Assembly (NCBI GenBank): GCA_018970625.1
Contig: JAGWVZ010000171.1
Coordinates: 1 to 7,486 of the forward strand
DNA from: Myxococcales bacterium
GTDB lineage: Bacteria > Myxococcota > Bradymonadia > REDH01
Length of the DNA: 7,486 nt
Reading direction: 5' to 3'
This document shows positions 1 to 6,795 of this stretch, piece by piece; position 1 is the stretch's first letter, and each line of letters opens with the position of its first letter. The translations under genes and the position numbers were made by a program. Under the pieces are notes generated by a model. The model searched no databases and was not told where the DNA came from. It was given only the letters and a program-made list of their open reading frames with translations.

Positions 1-1
1 T

Positions 2-1405
2 GTGAAACGAATCGTCTATGACTATACCAACCTGACGTCCGACGTAGTCGGGGAGTCCGGTATTTGCGCCTCCGACATGGAGAGTCTTCGTCTGCGCGCT
101 TCCATTGCTGTCGACGATTTCGTTGAGTTGGCGAGCGCGGAGGATGTAACTTTCCCCCGTCTCCCCGAACTTTCTGTGGATGACATTCTGGCTCGGGCAT
201 CTCAGGACCAGGCGAAGTTCACCGATTTCGTTGTCATTGGGATCGGGGGCTCATCACTCGGCGCAAGGGCCGTCCATACCGCTCTGACCCGAAAAGCAAG
301 CGGACGAATGCTCGACGGTTCGCCACGAAAAGGACCTCGCCTGCATTTCATTGAGAATGTTGATCCGATTGAGACGATCGACCTGCTGGATAGTCTGCCG
401 CTGGCAACGACGCTGTTCAACGTGATTACGAAGAGCGGCAACACCATTGAAACGCTCAGCACATTCGCGATTGTGCGGGAACGGCTGATCGAACAGTTCG
501 GGCAGGATGGGTATCGTGACCGCGTCGTGGTGACCACCGATCCCGAGCGTGGTCCTCTGCGCATGCTGGCGAAGCGGGAAGGGCTATTCTCTTTCGATGT
601 ACCCCCCGAAGTGGGCGGTCGTTTCTCTGTGCTTTCTGCAGTGGGACTGTATCCGCTCGCTGTGGCTGGGATCGATATCGTCAGCCTGCTTCGTGGTGCA
701 GCTCGCGCGAGGGACCGGGCATTTGATCGCGATCTGGATGACAACGCGGCGCTGTTGTTTGCCGTTCATCAGGTCGCCCTGTACGAAAAGGACATCCGCC
801 AGGTCGTCATGATGCCCTACGCTCAGAATCTGACAGATCTGAGCGCCTGGTTTGTTCAGTTATGGGCAGAGAGTCTTGGGAAGAAGCGCCGTGACGAAAA
901 CGGCGCACAGTCGCATGTTGGACCCACCCCGATCGCGGCTTTGGGAGTGACCGACCAGCACTCACAGCTGCAGTTATACATGGAAGGACCGAACGAGCGC
1001 AGCATTCTGTTCATCGAGGTGGAGTCGTGTTCCATCGGTCTGGATGTACCGTCGCTCCGTGGTCTGATGGATGGCATGGGACATATCGGTGGCCGGCCGC
1101 TCGAAGAGGTCCGACGCGCTGAACTTCAGGGTGTAAGGGAAGGTCTGGCCGAGGAATCTCGACCGACTGCGACGCTTGTGCTTCCCCGGGTAAGTGCCGA
1201 GTCGATAGGTGAATTAATCATGTTCTTTGAGGCTGCGACGTCCTTTGCCGGTTCACTCTTGCGGATCGACCCGTTTAACCAGCCGGGTGTCGAGTTGGGG
1301 AAGCGGTACGCGCACGGGTTGCTCGGTCGGGAAAAGGAGAGTCACTATGCCAACCGGTTCACTCGGGCGATGGAATCCCGGGTAAGGCGCGTCGTCTCCC
1401 TGTAG
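2..1405 (+). CDS. pgi: Glucose-6-phosphate isomerase
   Basis: Cytosolic enzyme interconverting glucose 6-phosphate and fructose 6-phosphate in glycolysis and gluconeogenesis. The 467-residue frame contains all family landmarks: the sugar-phosphate-binding loops GIGGSSLG (residues 80-87) and TKSGNTIET (143-151), the first PGI signature around GGRFSVLSAVG (205-215, with Arg207), the likely catalytic Glu290 in QLWAESLGK, the likely catalytic His320 in DQHSQLQL, and the second signature ending in QPGVELGK (427-434, Lys434). The length matches the short bacterial PGI class (about 450 residues) rather than the 550-residue E. coli type. The GTG start lies one base inside the window, so its ribosome-binding site is not visible and a slightly longer form cannot be excluded, although an N-terminus beginning MKRIVYDYTN suits the short class. 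The glycosyltransferase follows 135 bases downstream on the same strand. Identity is secure; only the exact start is uncertain. Confidence 0.96.
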   Translation: MKRIVYDYTNLTSDVVGESGICASDMESLRLRASIAVDDFVELASAEDVTFPRLPELSVDDILARASQDQAKFTDFVVIGIGGSSLGARAVHTALTRKASGRMLDGSPRKGPRLHFIENVDPIETIDLLDSLPLATTLFNVITKSGNTIETLSTFAIVRERLIEQFGQDGYRDRVVVTTDPERGPLRMLAKREGLFSFDVPPEVGGRFSVLSAVGLYPLAVAGIDIVSLLRGAARARDRAFDRDLDDNAALLFAVHQVALYEKDIRQVVMMPYAQNLTDLSAWFVQLWAESLGKKRRDENGAQSHVGPTPIAALGVTDQHSQLQLYMEGPNERSILFIEVESCSIGLDVPSLRGLMDGMGHIGGRPLEEVRRAELQGVREGLAEESRPTATLVLPRVSAESIGELIMFFEAATSFAGSLLRIDPFNQPGVELGKRYAHGLLGREKESHYANRFTRAMESRVRRVVSL

Positions 1406-1540
1406 CCCGTTTCGTTGGAATTTCGCGGCGTGCTTGCAGCGAGTCTTGAATTCAACAGGGGGCTGGCATAGCGTGACGCGCCCGATCACTGGCAACACGT
1501 GGTCGGTGCATATGTGTCCGGTCGTCAATGGGAACCCTTC

Positions 1541-3658
1541 ATGGCGTCATCTCCGTCCGAATCCTTGTCCTCATCCTCGCCACGTCCACCTATGCGGCTG
1601 TTGGATCACGAGGTGTGGAGGGACTGGCATTTGCGCCTCGGTATCCTCCTGCTCTCGGTACTGGTGTTTTTTCCGGGGTTGGGTGATTTCGGTCTCTGGG
1701 ACCCGTGGGAAGTCCATTACGGCGAAGTCGGACGGTCCATGGTGGAGCGAGGAGACTGGATCTCGCCCTGGTGGGGAAGCTACTGGCAGGCGCCGGGACA
1801 GACGCCTGAAGGGGAGTATTTCTTCAGCAAGCCCGTGCTTTTGCTCTGGATGATGGGCCTTGGGCTGCAGGTCTTCGGGTTCTCGGAGCTTGGCATTCGC
1901 TTTGGCGTTGCCTTGATCTCGGTGATGGGCGTCGTCAGTGTTTATCTGGCTGGTTCGCATGTCTGGAGCCGTCGCGTGGGTCTGCTGATGGCCGGAACAC
2001 TTCTCACGAGCCCGTTCTGGTTCATGTTGGGACGTCAGGCGCAAACCGACATGCCATTCGTGGGCATGATGACGGTCGCGTTATCGTTTTTCATGATGGG
2101 AGCGTTTGGACGGCACCGGGAGCGCGCTGCCGACAAAGTGACATGGGGTCTGTTCATCGCATTTCTTGCCGGCATTGTGTTACCGCAGCTCCATACGATC
2201 ACGGTGGGACAATTGTCGCCAGGGCGTAACCTGGGCTTTCTGGAGCGCGTCATCTGCTATGGTCCCACGCAAGCGTTGCTGTATCTGGGTTTACTGGGGG
2301 TCTTTTTTGTCTCGGCGACCCGAAGGCAGACACCGACCCGAGGGCAGATTTATCTTTGGACGTTCTATGCATTCACGGGGCTTGCGACGCTAGGGAAAGG
2401 GCTCCTCGGTTTCGCGCTGCCGGGGGCCATCATTTTCGTATATCTGCTCGTTTCACGTGAGTGGGCCCTTCTTCGTCGTTGGGAGATTCCTCGCGGCATT
2501 GCGGTAGCGGTAGCCGTCGGCTTTCCATGGTATGGCGCGATGTTCGCCCGCCACGGGGGTATTGGCGGTGCCTTCTGGGATCGGTTCATTATTCACGACC
2601 ACTTCAAGCGCCTCGCGAGTGGTGTTCACCAGACCGACAATGGCTCGTTCGAGCACTTCATCAAATGGCTGGGGTACGGCGTCTTTCCGTGGGGGTCGTT
2701 TGTGCCGGCGATTCTCGCGCGTGGTTTATCAGGGTTCGCTGGCAGCGATCGCACAGATGGTGACCGGGCGCGTGTCTTCGTATTCGTCTGGTTCCTGGTC
2801 GCTTTCAGTCTGTTCACGATGTCTTCGACCAAATTTCACCACTACATCTTCCCAGCTGTCCCCGCGATTGCCCTGCTTGCTGCGTTGGTGCTGGACGACC
2901 TTCTGGAGGGCCGGATTCCATTCCGGACCTGGTGGCCACTCTACGCGGGTGGAATTGCGCTCTTCGTAACGGTTGGCTTCGACCTGATGTCGGATGCCCA
3001 ACACCTGAAGAACATGTTCACCTACAAATATGACCGTGAGTGGGACCACGAGAGCTGGAATGCACCACTGCTCGCTGGCATGCGCGTCCTCTGTGCGGTG
3101 TTCGGACTGGGTATGGTGCTGATTGCGTGGCCCTGGCGCAGGCGTCTGGCAACCGCGGGAACTGCAATCCTCATGTTGAACGGCGTTATCTTCGCTGTGT
3201 GGGTTCTGAACGTCTACATGCCCATGATATCCCCCACCTGGAGTCAGCGCGGGCTATGGCAGGCCTATTACGACCTCTGCACCCCCATGACGCCTCCGCC
3301 GGGTTCTACCTGGCTAAAAGACGGTCGGTACTGCGAGGAATCGGCTATCAGTTACAAGCTCAACTGGCGGGGCGAGACCTACTATACCCAGAATGACATT
3401 ATCCCCATCCGCAACGACGAGGAGTGGACCTTTTTCAAAGAGCAAAACGGCGACCGTTGCTTCTTTGGCATTATGGAGCATTCTCGAGTGGGTGGCTTCC
3501 GCTCGGCGTTGCCAGCACACCAGCGTGAATCGGTCACCGTCGTGCATGACGACAACATCAAATTCGCACTCGTGGCCATCAACTGCGACTTTGACGACGG
3601 CAGCCCGACGGAAGCGCCGGACGCGACGAACGGCTCGGGCGAGGCGAGCCCACCTTGA
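1541..3658 (+). CDS. PMT/ArnT-like membrane glycosyltransferase
   Basis: Polytopic inner-membrane protein of the dolichyl-phosphate-mannose mannosyltransferase/ArnT clan (GT39/GT83 type), which moves a sugar from a polyprenyl-phosphate carrier to a protein or lipid on the outer face of the membrane. From ATG 1541 it has 705 residues. A first hydrophobic helix at about 33-48 leads into the characteristic first external loop, LWDPWEVHYGEVGRSM (52-67), with acidic Asp54 and Glu57 where the family has its catalytic acid, followed by FSKPVLLLW (95-103). About a dozen further hydrophobic helices run to about 560. The family motif SSTKFHHYIFPAVPA (428-442) is clear. A soluble tail of about 140 residues with four cysteines follows. 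GTG 1499 would add 14 residues and ATG 1592 would remove 17; ATG 1541 was chosen because a GGGA stretch sits upstream of it. Donor sugar and acceptor cannot be told from sequence. The 135-base gap after pgi leaves room for its own promoter, but none is convincing. Confidence 0.88.
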   Translation: MASSPSESLSSSSPRPPMRLLDHEVWRDWHLRLGILLLSVLVFFPGLGDFGLWDPWEVHYGEVGRSMVERGDWISPWWGSYWQAPGQTPEGEYFFSKPVLLLWMMGLGLQVFGFSELGIRFGVALISVMGVVSVYLAGSHVWSRRVGLLMAGTLLTSPFWFMLGRQAQTDMPFVGMMTVALSFFMMGAFGRHRERAADKVTWGLFIAFLAGIVLPQLHTITVGQLSPGRNLGFLERVICYGPTQALLYLGLLGVFFVSATRRQTPTRGQIYLWTFYAFTGLATLGKGLLGFALPGAIIFVYLLVSREWALLRRWEIPRGIAVAVAVGFPWYGAMFARHGGIGGAFWDRFIIHDHFKRLASGVHQTDNGSFEHFIKWLGYGVFPWGSFVPAILARGLSGFAGSDRTDGDRARVFVFVWFLVAFSLFTMSSTKFHHYIFPAVPAIALLAALVLDDLLEGRIPFRTWWPLYAGGIALFVTVGFDLMSDAQHLKNMFTYKYDREWDHESWNAPLLAGMRVLCAVFGLGMVLIAWPWRRRLATAGTAILMLNGVIFAVWVLNVYMPMISPTWSQRGLWQAYYDLCTPMTPPPGSTWLKDGRYCEESAISYKLNWRGETYYTQNDIIPIRNDEEWTFFKEQNGDRCFFGIMEHSRVGGFRSALPAHQRESVTVVHDDNIKFALVAINCDFDDGSPTEAPDATNGSGEASPP

Positions 3659-3660
3659 GC

Positions 3661-3680
3661 ATGCGTGAGGTTGCGTGAGG
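3661..3680 (+). repeat. 10-bp tandem duplication at hydrolase start
   Basis: ATGCGTGAGG is followed at once by TTGCGTGAGG, so nine of ten positions repeat. The duplication fills the short gap between the glycosyltransferase stop and the hydrolase. The first copy supplies a GTGAGG purine run upstream of the GTG start at 3675, and the second copy contains the start codon itself. The repeat is directly visible; its role as the ribosome-binding region is inferred. Confidence 0.6.
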
Positions 3681-4331
3681 GTTAGGTTTCACGGTCATGC
3701 CTGCTTTTCTGTTTTGCAGGGCGCCAGCCATATTCTCGTGGACCCCTTTGAACCGTCAGGTCTGCATGGCGCGGTACAACTTCGTCGCCCCTCCGTGGTT
3801 CCGACGCACCTGATTTGCACACATCAGCACAGCGACCACTCTGCCGTTCAACTTTTCCCGACGGCGACAATCGTCACTCCGGGGTTCATCAACGAAGATG
3901 TTCAGATTGGCGGCCTGACGGTATACCACGACATGCACGAGGGACGGCTGCGCGGCGGGCGCTCAACTGTGCTTCGCATTCGTTCAACGGATGCATGCCT
4001 GATACATCTGGGCGACATCGGTGAACGATTAACGTGTTCGCAAATCGCGTGGTTGCGAGAGTTTACACCTGATTTGCTCATTGTGCCTGCGGGCGGGTGG
4101 TACACGCTCGACTCGGGAGGTGCACTCGAGCTGATACGTCTTCTTCAGCCAGCAAGTGCCTGGGTGTGTCACACATCCGATGACGGCGTAAAGCTACTGG
4201 CCATGGAAGACAGACAAACGCTCGTGCGCCTGTGGGGTGGAACTGAGCCTCAGACCGTTATCGAGTGGGACGTCGCAGCCGAGTCCCGCTCCTCACAAAC
4301 GCGTCTATTGTTTGGGTCCGTTCCGCACTGA
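3675..4331 (+). CDS. MBL-fold metal-dependent hydrolase, UlaG/UPF0173-like
   Basis: A 218-residue, probably cytosolic metallo-beta-lactamase-fold protein; no signal peptide is seen. It opens with the group's typical FHGHACF (5-11) and an ILVDPF strand (20-25). It carries the canonical metal motif H-x-H-x-D-H at 50-55 (HQHSDH), a YHDMHEG-RGG segment (84-95), HLGDIG with His111 and Asp114 (111-116), and a late His166 in VCHTSDDG as candidate last ligand. This arrangement resembles UPF0173 and UlaG-like hydrolases, whose best-known member is a sugar-phosphate lactonase; many relatives have no known substrate, so none is assigned. GTG 3675 is the only workable start because an in-frame stop lies just upstream at 3666-3668 and the conserved HGHACF begins at residue 6. 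It starts 16 bases after the glycosyltransferase, which suggests one transcript. Length is normal and no metal ligand appears to be missing. Confidence 0.87.
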   Translation: MRVRFHGHACFSVLQGASHILVDPFEPSGLHGAVQLRRPSVVPTHLICTHQHSDHSAVQLFPTATIVTPGFINEDVQIGGLTVYHDMHEGRLRGGRSTVLRIRSTDACLIHLGDIGERLTCSQIAWLREFTPDLLIVPAGGWYTLDSGGALELIRLLQPASAWVCHTSDDGVKLLAMEDRQTLVRLWGGTEPQTVIEWDVAAESRSSQTRLLFGSVPH

Positions 4332-4334
4332 GCA

Positions 4335-4383
4335 GCCCTGAGCGTTCAACCTCGGCCCTAGCATACGCGGCCGTTTTCAGGGC
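4335..4383 (+). terminator. Possible nested stem-loop between convergent genes
   Basis: In the 95-base gap between the converging hydrolase and pyruvate kinase genes, GCCCTG (4335-4340) can pair with CAGGGC (4378-4383). Inside it CGGCC (4353-4357) can pair with GGCCG (4369-4373), which is followed by TTTT (4374-4377). The inner stem has only five pairs and an 11-base loop, so as an intrinsic terminator it is weak. It would serve the + strand transcript; no T-run follows it on the - strand. Confidence 0.3.
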
Positions 4384-4426
4384 AGGGCGCACGCTGAACC
4401 GCAGGTGCTTGCGTACAGCACTTTCT

Positions 4427-5866
4427 TCAACGCCCTGTCGGCTTGTTGAGGTAAGGCAAGCTGTGAAACTTGATCATGTTGGTGGGTGTACCGACTCCCA
4501 CGGGAACGCCCATCACGATGATCACGTGGTCGCCGTCACGAGCCGCACCCTTTGTCCGCAGTTCCTGCTCAACGAGCTCGATCAACGCGTCGGTCTCAAG
4601 ACGTACCTCCGTGAGCACGGGAGTGATCCCACGGTATAGCGCCATACGATTGTACGTGGATTGCTGCGGAGTGAACGCGAACACATCCCGGGACGGATGC
4701 TGCGACTTGATAAGACGAGCCGTCCCTCCACCCATTGTAAAACAGGCGATGGCACTCACACGCAGTTCTTCAGCGGCGATGGTCGCAGCCTTTGCGATGG
4801 CGACCGAAAAGGTCTGCAAACGCTCCGGTGGTTTCACGTTGGTATCGGCAAACTGGTACAACGTGCTGGACTCGGCCTCGCGAACGATGCGGTCCATCAT
4901 ACGAACCGATTCCAGCGGATACTTTCCGGACGCGGTCTCTGCGCTGAGCATAACGGCGTCTGTCCCATCAAAGATGGCGTTGGCGACGTCAGATGCCTCG
5001 GCTCGGGTTGGCCGAGGATTGGTCGTCATTGATTCCAGCATCTGCGTAGCGGTAATGGAGAGTTTTCCATACGTGTTGCAGAGTTGCAGCAGCCGCTTCT
5101 GAATGATGGGCACCTGCTCGGGTGGCATTTCAACGCCGAGGTCACCCCGCGCCACCATAACGCCGTCGGCTGCAAAGACGATCTCTTCCAGATTGCGCAC
5201 CGCCTGAGGCTTCTCCACCTTGGCAATCACCGCCGGTGCCCCTTTCTCGGGCAAGTAGGCCCGGAGTTGGTGGATGTCGAGGCTGGAACGAACGAATGAC
5301 AGGGCAACGAAGTCGACGCCCAGCTCAATTCCAAATTCGAGGTCTTGTCTGTCCTTCGGAGTGAGACTCGGGAGCGAGACTGCGGTTGTGGGCAGGTTCA
5401 TGCCCTTTTTGTCTTTCAGCAGCCCGCCGTCTAACACGATCGTATCTACCCAGTCGGGTCCGATCTCGACCACGCGAACCCGCAAGAGTCCGTCGTCCAT
5501 AAGGATTTCTTCGCCAACCCGAGCGTCACGGGGGAGTGTCTTGTAGGACGTTGAGCAACGCTCGCGGTCTCCAATCACGTCTTCGGTGACAAACCGGAAG
5601 GTCTGACCGGGCTCCAGCAGCACGCCGCCGTCCTGCATTTTGCCAACCCGAATCTTGGGGCCCTGAAGGTCCTGCAGGATGGCAACGGCTTTACCCGCCC
5701 GCTCTGACGCGCGCCGGATCCGTTCGTAAACCGCCCTGTGCTGGTCGTAGGTGCCGTGGCTGAAGTTCAAACGAGCAACGTTCATGCCGGCCTCAATAAG
5801 GCCGGCAATCGAGTCTTCATCCTGAGAAGCAGGACCAATCGTGCAGACAATCTTGGCGCGACGCAC
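4427..5866 (-). CDS. pyk: Pyruvate kinase
   Basis: Cytosolic glycolytic enzyme transferring phosphate from phosphoenolpyruvate to ADP to give pyruvate and ATP. From GTG 5866 it has 479 residues, the usual length for bacterial forms without an extra C-terminal domain. Visible landmarks are AKIVCTIGPAS (4-14), RLNFSHG (32-38), the QDLQGPKIRVG loop (65-75), MDDG (123-126), the active-site signature IAKVEKPQAV (214-223, Lys216 and Glu218), MVARGDLGVE (237-246), TATQMLESM (272-280) and the C-terminal MGVPVGVGTPTNMIK (452-466). The frame stays open up to a TTG at 5932, but GTG 5866 is preferred: the protein then begins MRRAKIVCTIGP as family members do, and an AAGG box precedes it by six bases. Leu67, Gln68 and Lys71 are the residues found in potassium-independent pyruvate kinases. 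It lies downstream of the dehydrogenase on the same strand, with 102 bases between them holding a candidate promoter. Confidence 0.96.
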   Translation of the reverse strand: MRRAKIVCTIGPASQDEDSIAGLIEAGMNVARLNFSHGTYDQHRAVYERIRRASERAGKAVAILQDLQGPKIRVGKMQDGGVLLEPGQTFRFVTEDVIGDRERCSTSYKTLPRDARVGEEILMDDGLLRVRVVEIGPDWVDTIVLDGGLLKDKKGMNLPTTAVSLPSLTPKDRQDLEFGIELGVDFVALSFVRSSLDIHQLRAYLPEKGAPAVIAKVEKPQAVRNLEEIVFAADGVMVARGDLGVEMPPEQVPIIQKRLLQLCNTYGKLSITATQMLESMTTNPRPTRAEASDVANAIFDGTDAVMLSAETASGKYPLESVRMMDRIVREAESSTLYQFADTNVKPPERLQTFSVAIAKAATIAAEELRVSAIACFTMGGGTARLIKSQHPSRDVFAFTPQQSTYNRMALYRGITPVLTEVRLETDALIELVEQELRTKGAARDGDHVIIVMGVPVGVGTPTNMIKFHSLPYLNKPTGR

Positions 5867-5872
5867 GGGAAA

Positions 5873-5876
5873 CCTT
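5873..5876 (-). promoter_or_regulatory. Ribosome-binding site deciding the pyk start
   Basis: Read on the - strand, AAGG lies six bases before the GTG at 5866. This spacing supports that GTG over the upstream in-frame TTG at 5932 and GTG at 5905, which would add 22 or 13 residues unlike the usual family N-terminus. Confidence 0.55.
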
Positions 5877-5903
5877 GTGCTGGAGTGTAGGTAAAGCCGA
5901 CAC

Positions 5904-5932
5904 ACTCTGCGTCTCGCATCGTGAGGGGTCAA
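5904..5932 (-). promoter_or_regulatory. Candidate sigma70-type promoter for pyk
   Basis: On the - strand TTGACC (5932-5927) matches five of six bases of the -35 consensus. A 17-base spacer separates it from CAGAGT (5909-5904), a poor -10 that keeps only three of six bases. Initiation near 5897 would give a leader of about 30 bases ending in the AAGG box. The good -35 and ideal spacing argue for it; the weak -10 argues against. Its -35 coincides with the spurious TTG start of the open frame. Confidence 0.35.
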
Positions 5933-5968
5933 GTGCAGAACCCAGCGCGACCGACGTACAGCCTACAC

Positions 5969-6733
5969 TTATTTTGGGGCCATCCGAAGTGCACCGTCCA
6001 GTCGAATGACTTCGCCGTTCAACATGACGTTCGCAACGATATGTTTCACCAGCGCAGCGTACTCAGCTGGGTCACCCAGTCGCGACGGGAAAGGCACCTG
6101 TTGCCCAAGTGACTTCTGCGCCGCTTCAGGTAGGCCGGCCAGCATGGGAGTTCGGAAGATACCCGGCGCAATGGTCATGACGCGAATCCCTACGGGCGCA
6201 AACTCGCGCGCTGCCGGCAGTGCAAGCCCGACCACTCCGGCCTTCGATGCCGCGTAGGCTGCTTGTCCGATCTGCCCATCGAAAGCGGCAATCGACGCGG
6301 TGTTGATAATCACACCGCGCTCCCCCTCTTCGTTAGGCTCATTTTTCATCATCGCGTCTGCAGCGAGACGCAGGATGTTAAAGGTGCCAACGAGATTGAC
6401 CTGAATGGTTCGGCTAAACTCTGCCAGATCGAGTGGGCCCTGGCGCCCGACGATCTTGGCCGCCGTCCCAATGCCGGCACAGCTTACTGCGCAGTGCAGT
6501 GCACCCCACTGAGACAGAATCCGCGCGATGGCGTCGGACACACCAGCGGGGTCGGTCACGTCCACGGCGTACCCACGTGCGTGCGAGCCCAGCGACGTAG
6601 CGAGGTCAACGACTTTTTCGGAGCGATCAAACAGTGCGACATTGGCACCATCGGCGAGCAGGGCACGAGCTGTGGCCTCGCCAAGACCGGAAGCTGCACC
6701 TGTGACCAGCGCGGTCATTCCTTCAAGTTTCAT
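5969..6733 (-). CDS. HSD10-like 3-hydroxyacyl-CoA dehydrogenase (SDR family)
   Basis: A 254-residue classical short-chain dehydrogenase. The Rossmann cofactor motif TGAASGLG is at 11-18. Asp36 at the end of the second strand predicts NAD rather than NADP. Asp58-Val59 would contact the adenine, CAG is at 85-87 and Asn113 is in place. The catalytic residues are Ser147, Tyr160 and Lys164 (YAASK). The second half, with [34 protein letters not shown] (213-226) and [13 protein letters not shown] (239-251), closely resembles mitochondrial HSD17B10 and its bacterial relatives, which oxidise 3-hydroxyacyl-CoA or 2-methyl-3-hydroxybutyryl-CoA in fatty acid and isoleucine breakdown. That substrate is inferred from similarity. 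The ATG at 6733 is preceded by AGGG seven bases upstream and the protein begins just before its first strand, as expected. It is a full-length gene 62 bases downstream of the Cys-rich gene, and read-through into pyk is possible. Confidence 0.9.
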   Translation of the reverse strand: MKLEGMTALVTGAASGLGEATARALLADGANVALFDRSEKVVDLATSLGSHARGYAVDVTDPAGVSDAIARILSQWGALHCAVSCAGIGTAAKIVGRQGPLDLAEFSRTIQVNLVGTFNILRLAADAMMKNEPNEEGERGVIINTASIAAFDGQIGQAAYAASKAGVVGLALPAAREFAPVGIRVMTIAPGIFRTPMLAGLPEAAQKSLGQQVPFPSRLGDPAEYAALVKHIVANVMLNGEVIRLDGALRMAPK

Positions 6734-6795
6734 GGATACACCCTATCAGAGTTTATGGGGTTGCCTTCAGAAGCCCGGACATGCGTTCGGCAGGA

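Noticed and set aside
202..744. A 180-codon open frame on the - strand inside pgi
   Set aside because: Overlaps the conserved PGI motifs on the other strand and is Ser/Arg/Pro-rich, typical of an antisense shadow.
1446..1474. Perfect palindrome TTGAATTCAA (1446-1455) and a possible -35/-10 pair for the glycosyltransferase
   Set aside because: A 10-bp palindrome is short enough to occur by chance, and the best -10 candidate at proper spacing (TAGCGT) matches only three of six bases. The rest of the 135-base gap shows no convincing hairpin or promoter.
1462..1478. TGGCAT-like sequence resembling a sigma54 -24 box
   Set aside because: The required TTGC element at -12 is absent; TGACG stands in its place.
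1571..2044. A 157-codon open frame on the - strand inside the glycosyltransferase gene
   Set aside because: Lies wholly opposite well-supported coding sequence, has low-complexity charged composition, and has no motif or ribosome-binding site that stands out.
4470..5102. A 210-codon open frame on the + strand opposite pyruvate kinase
   Set aside because: It is fully antisense to the conserved pyk coding sequence and its product is Ser/Arg-rich with no recognisable motif; a shadow frame of GC-rich DNA.
6773..6791. Imperfect hairpin GCCCGGAC-ATGC-GTTCGGC after the Cys-rich gene
   Set aside because: On the transcribed (-) strand the stem has a mismatch and a bulge and no T-run follows, so it is not a credible intrinsic terminator.
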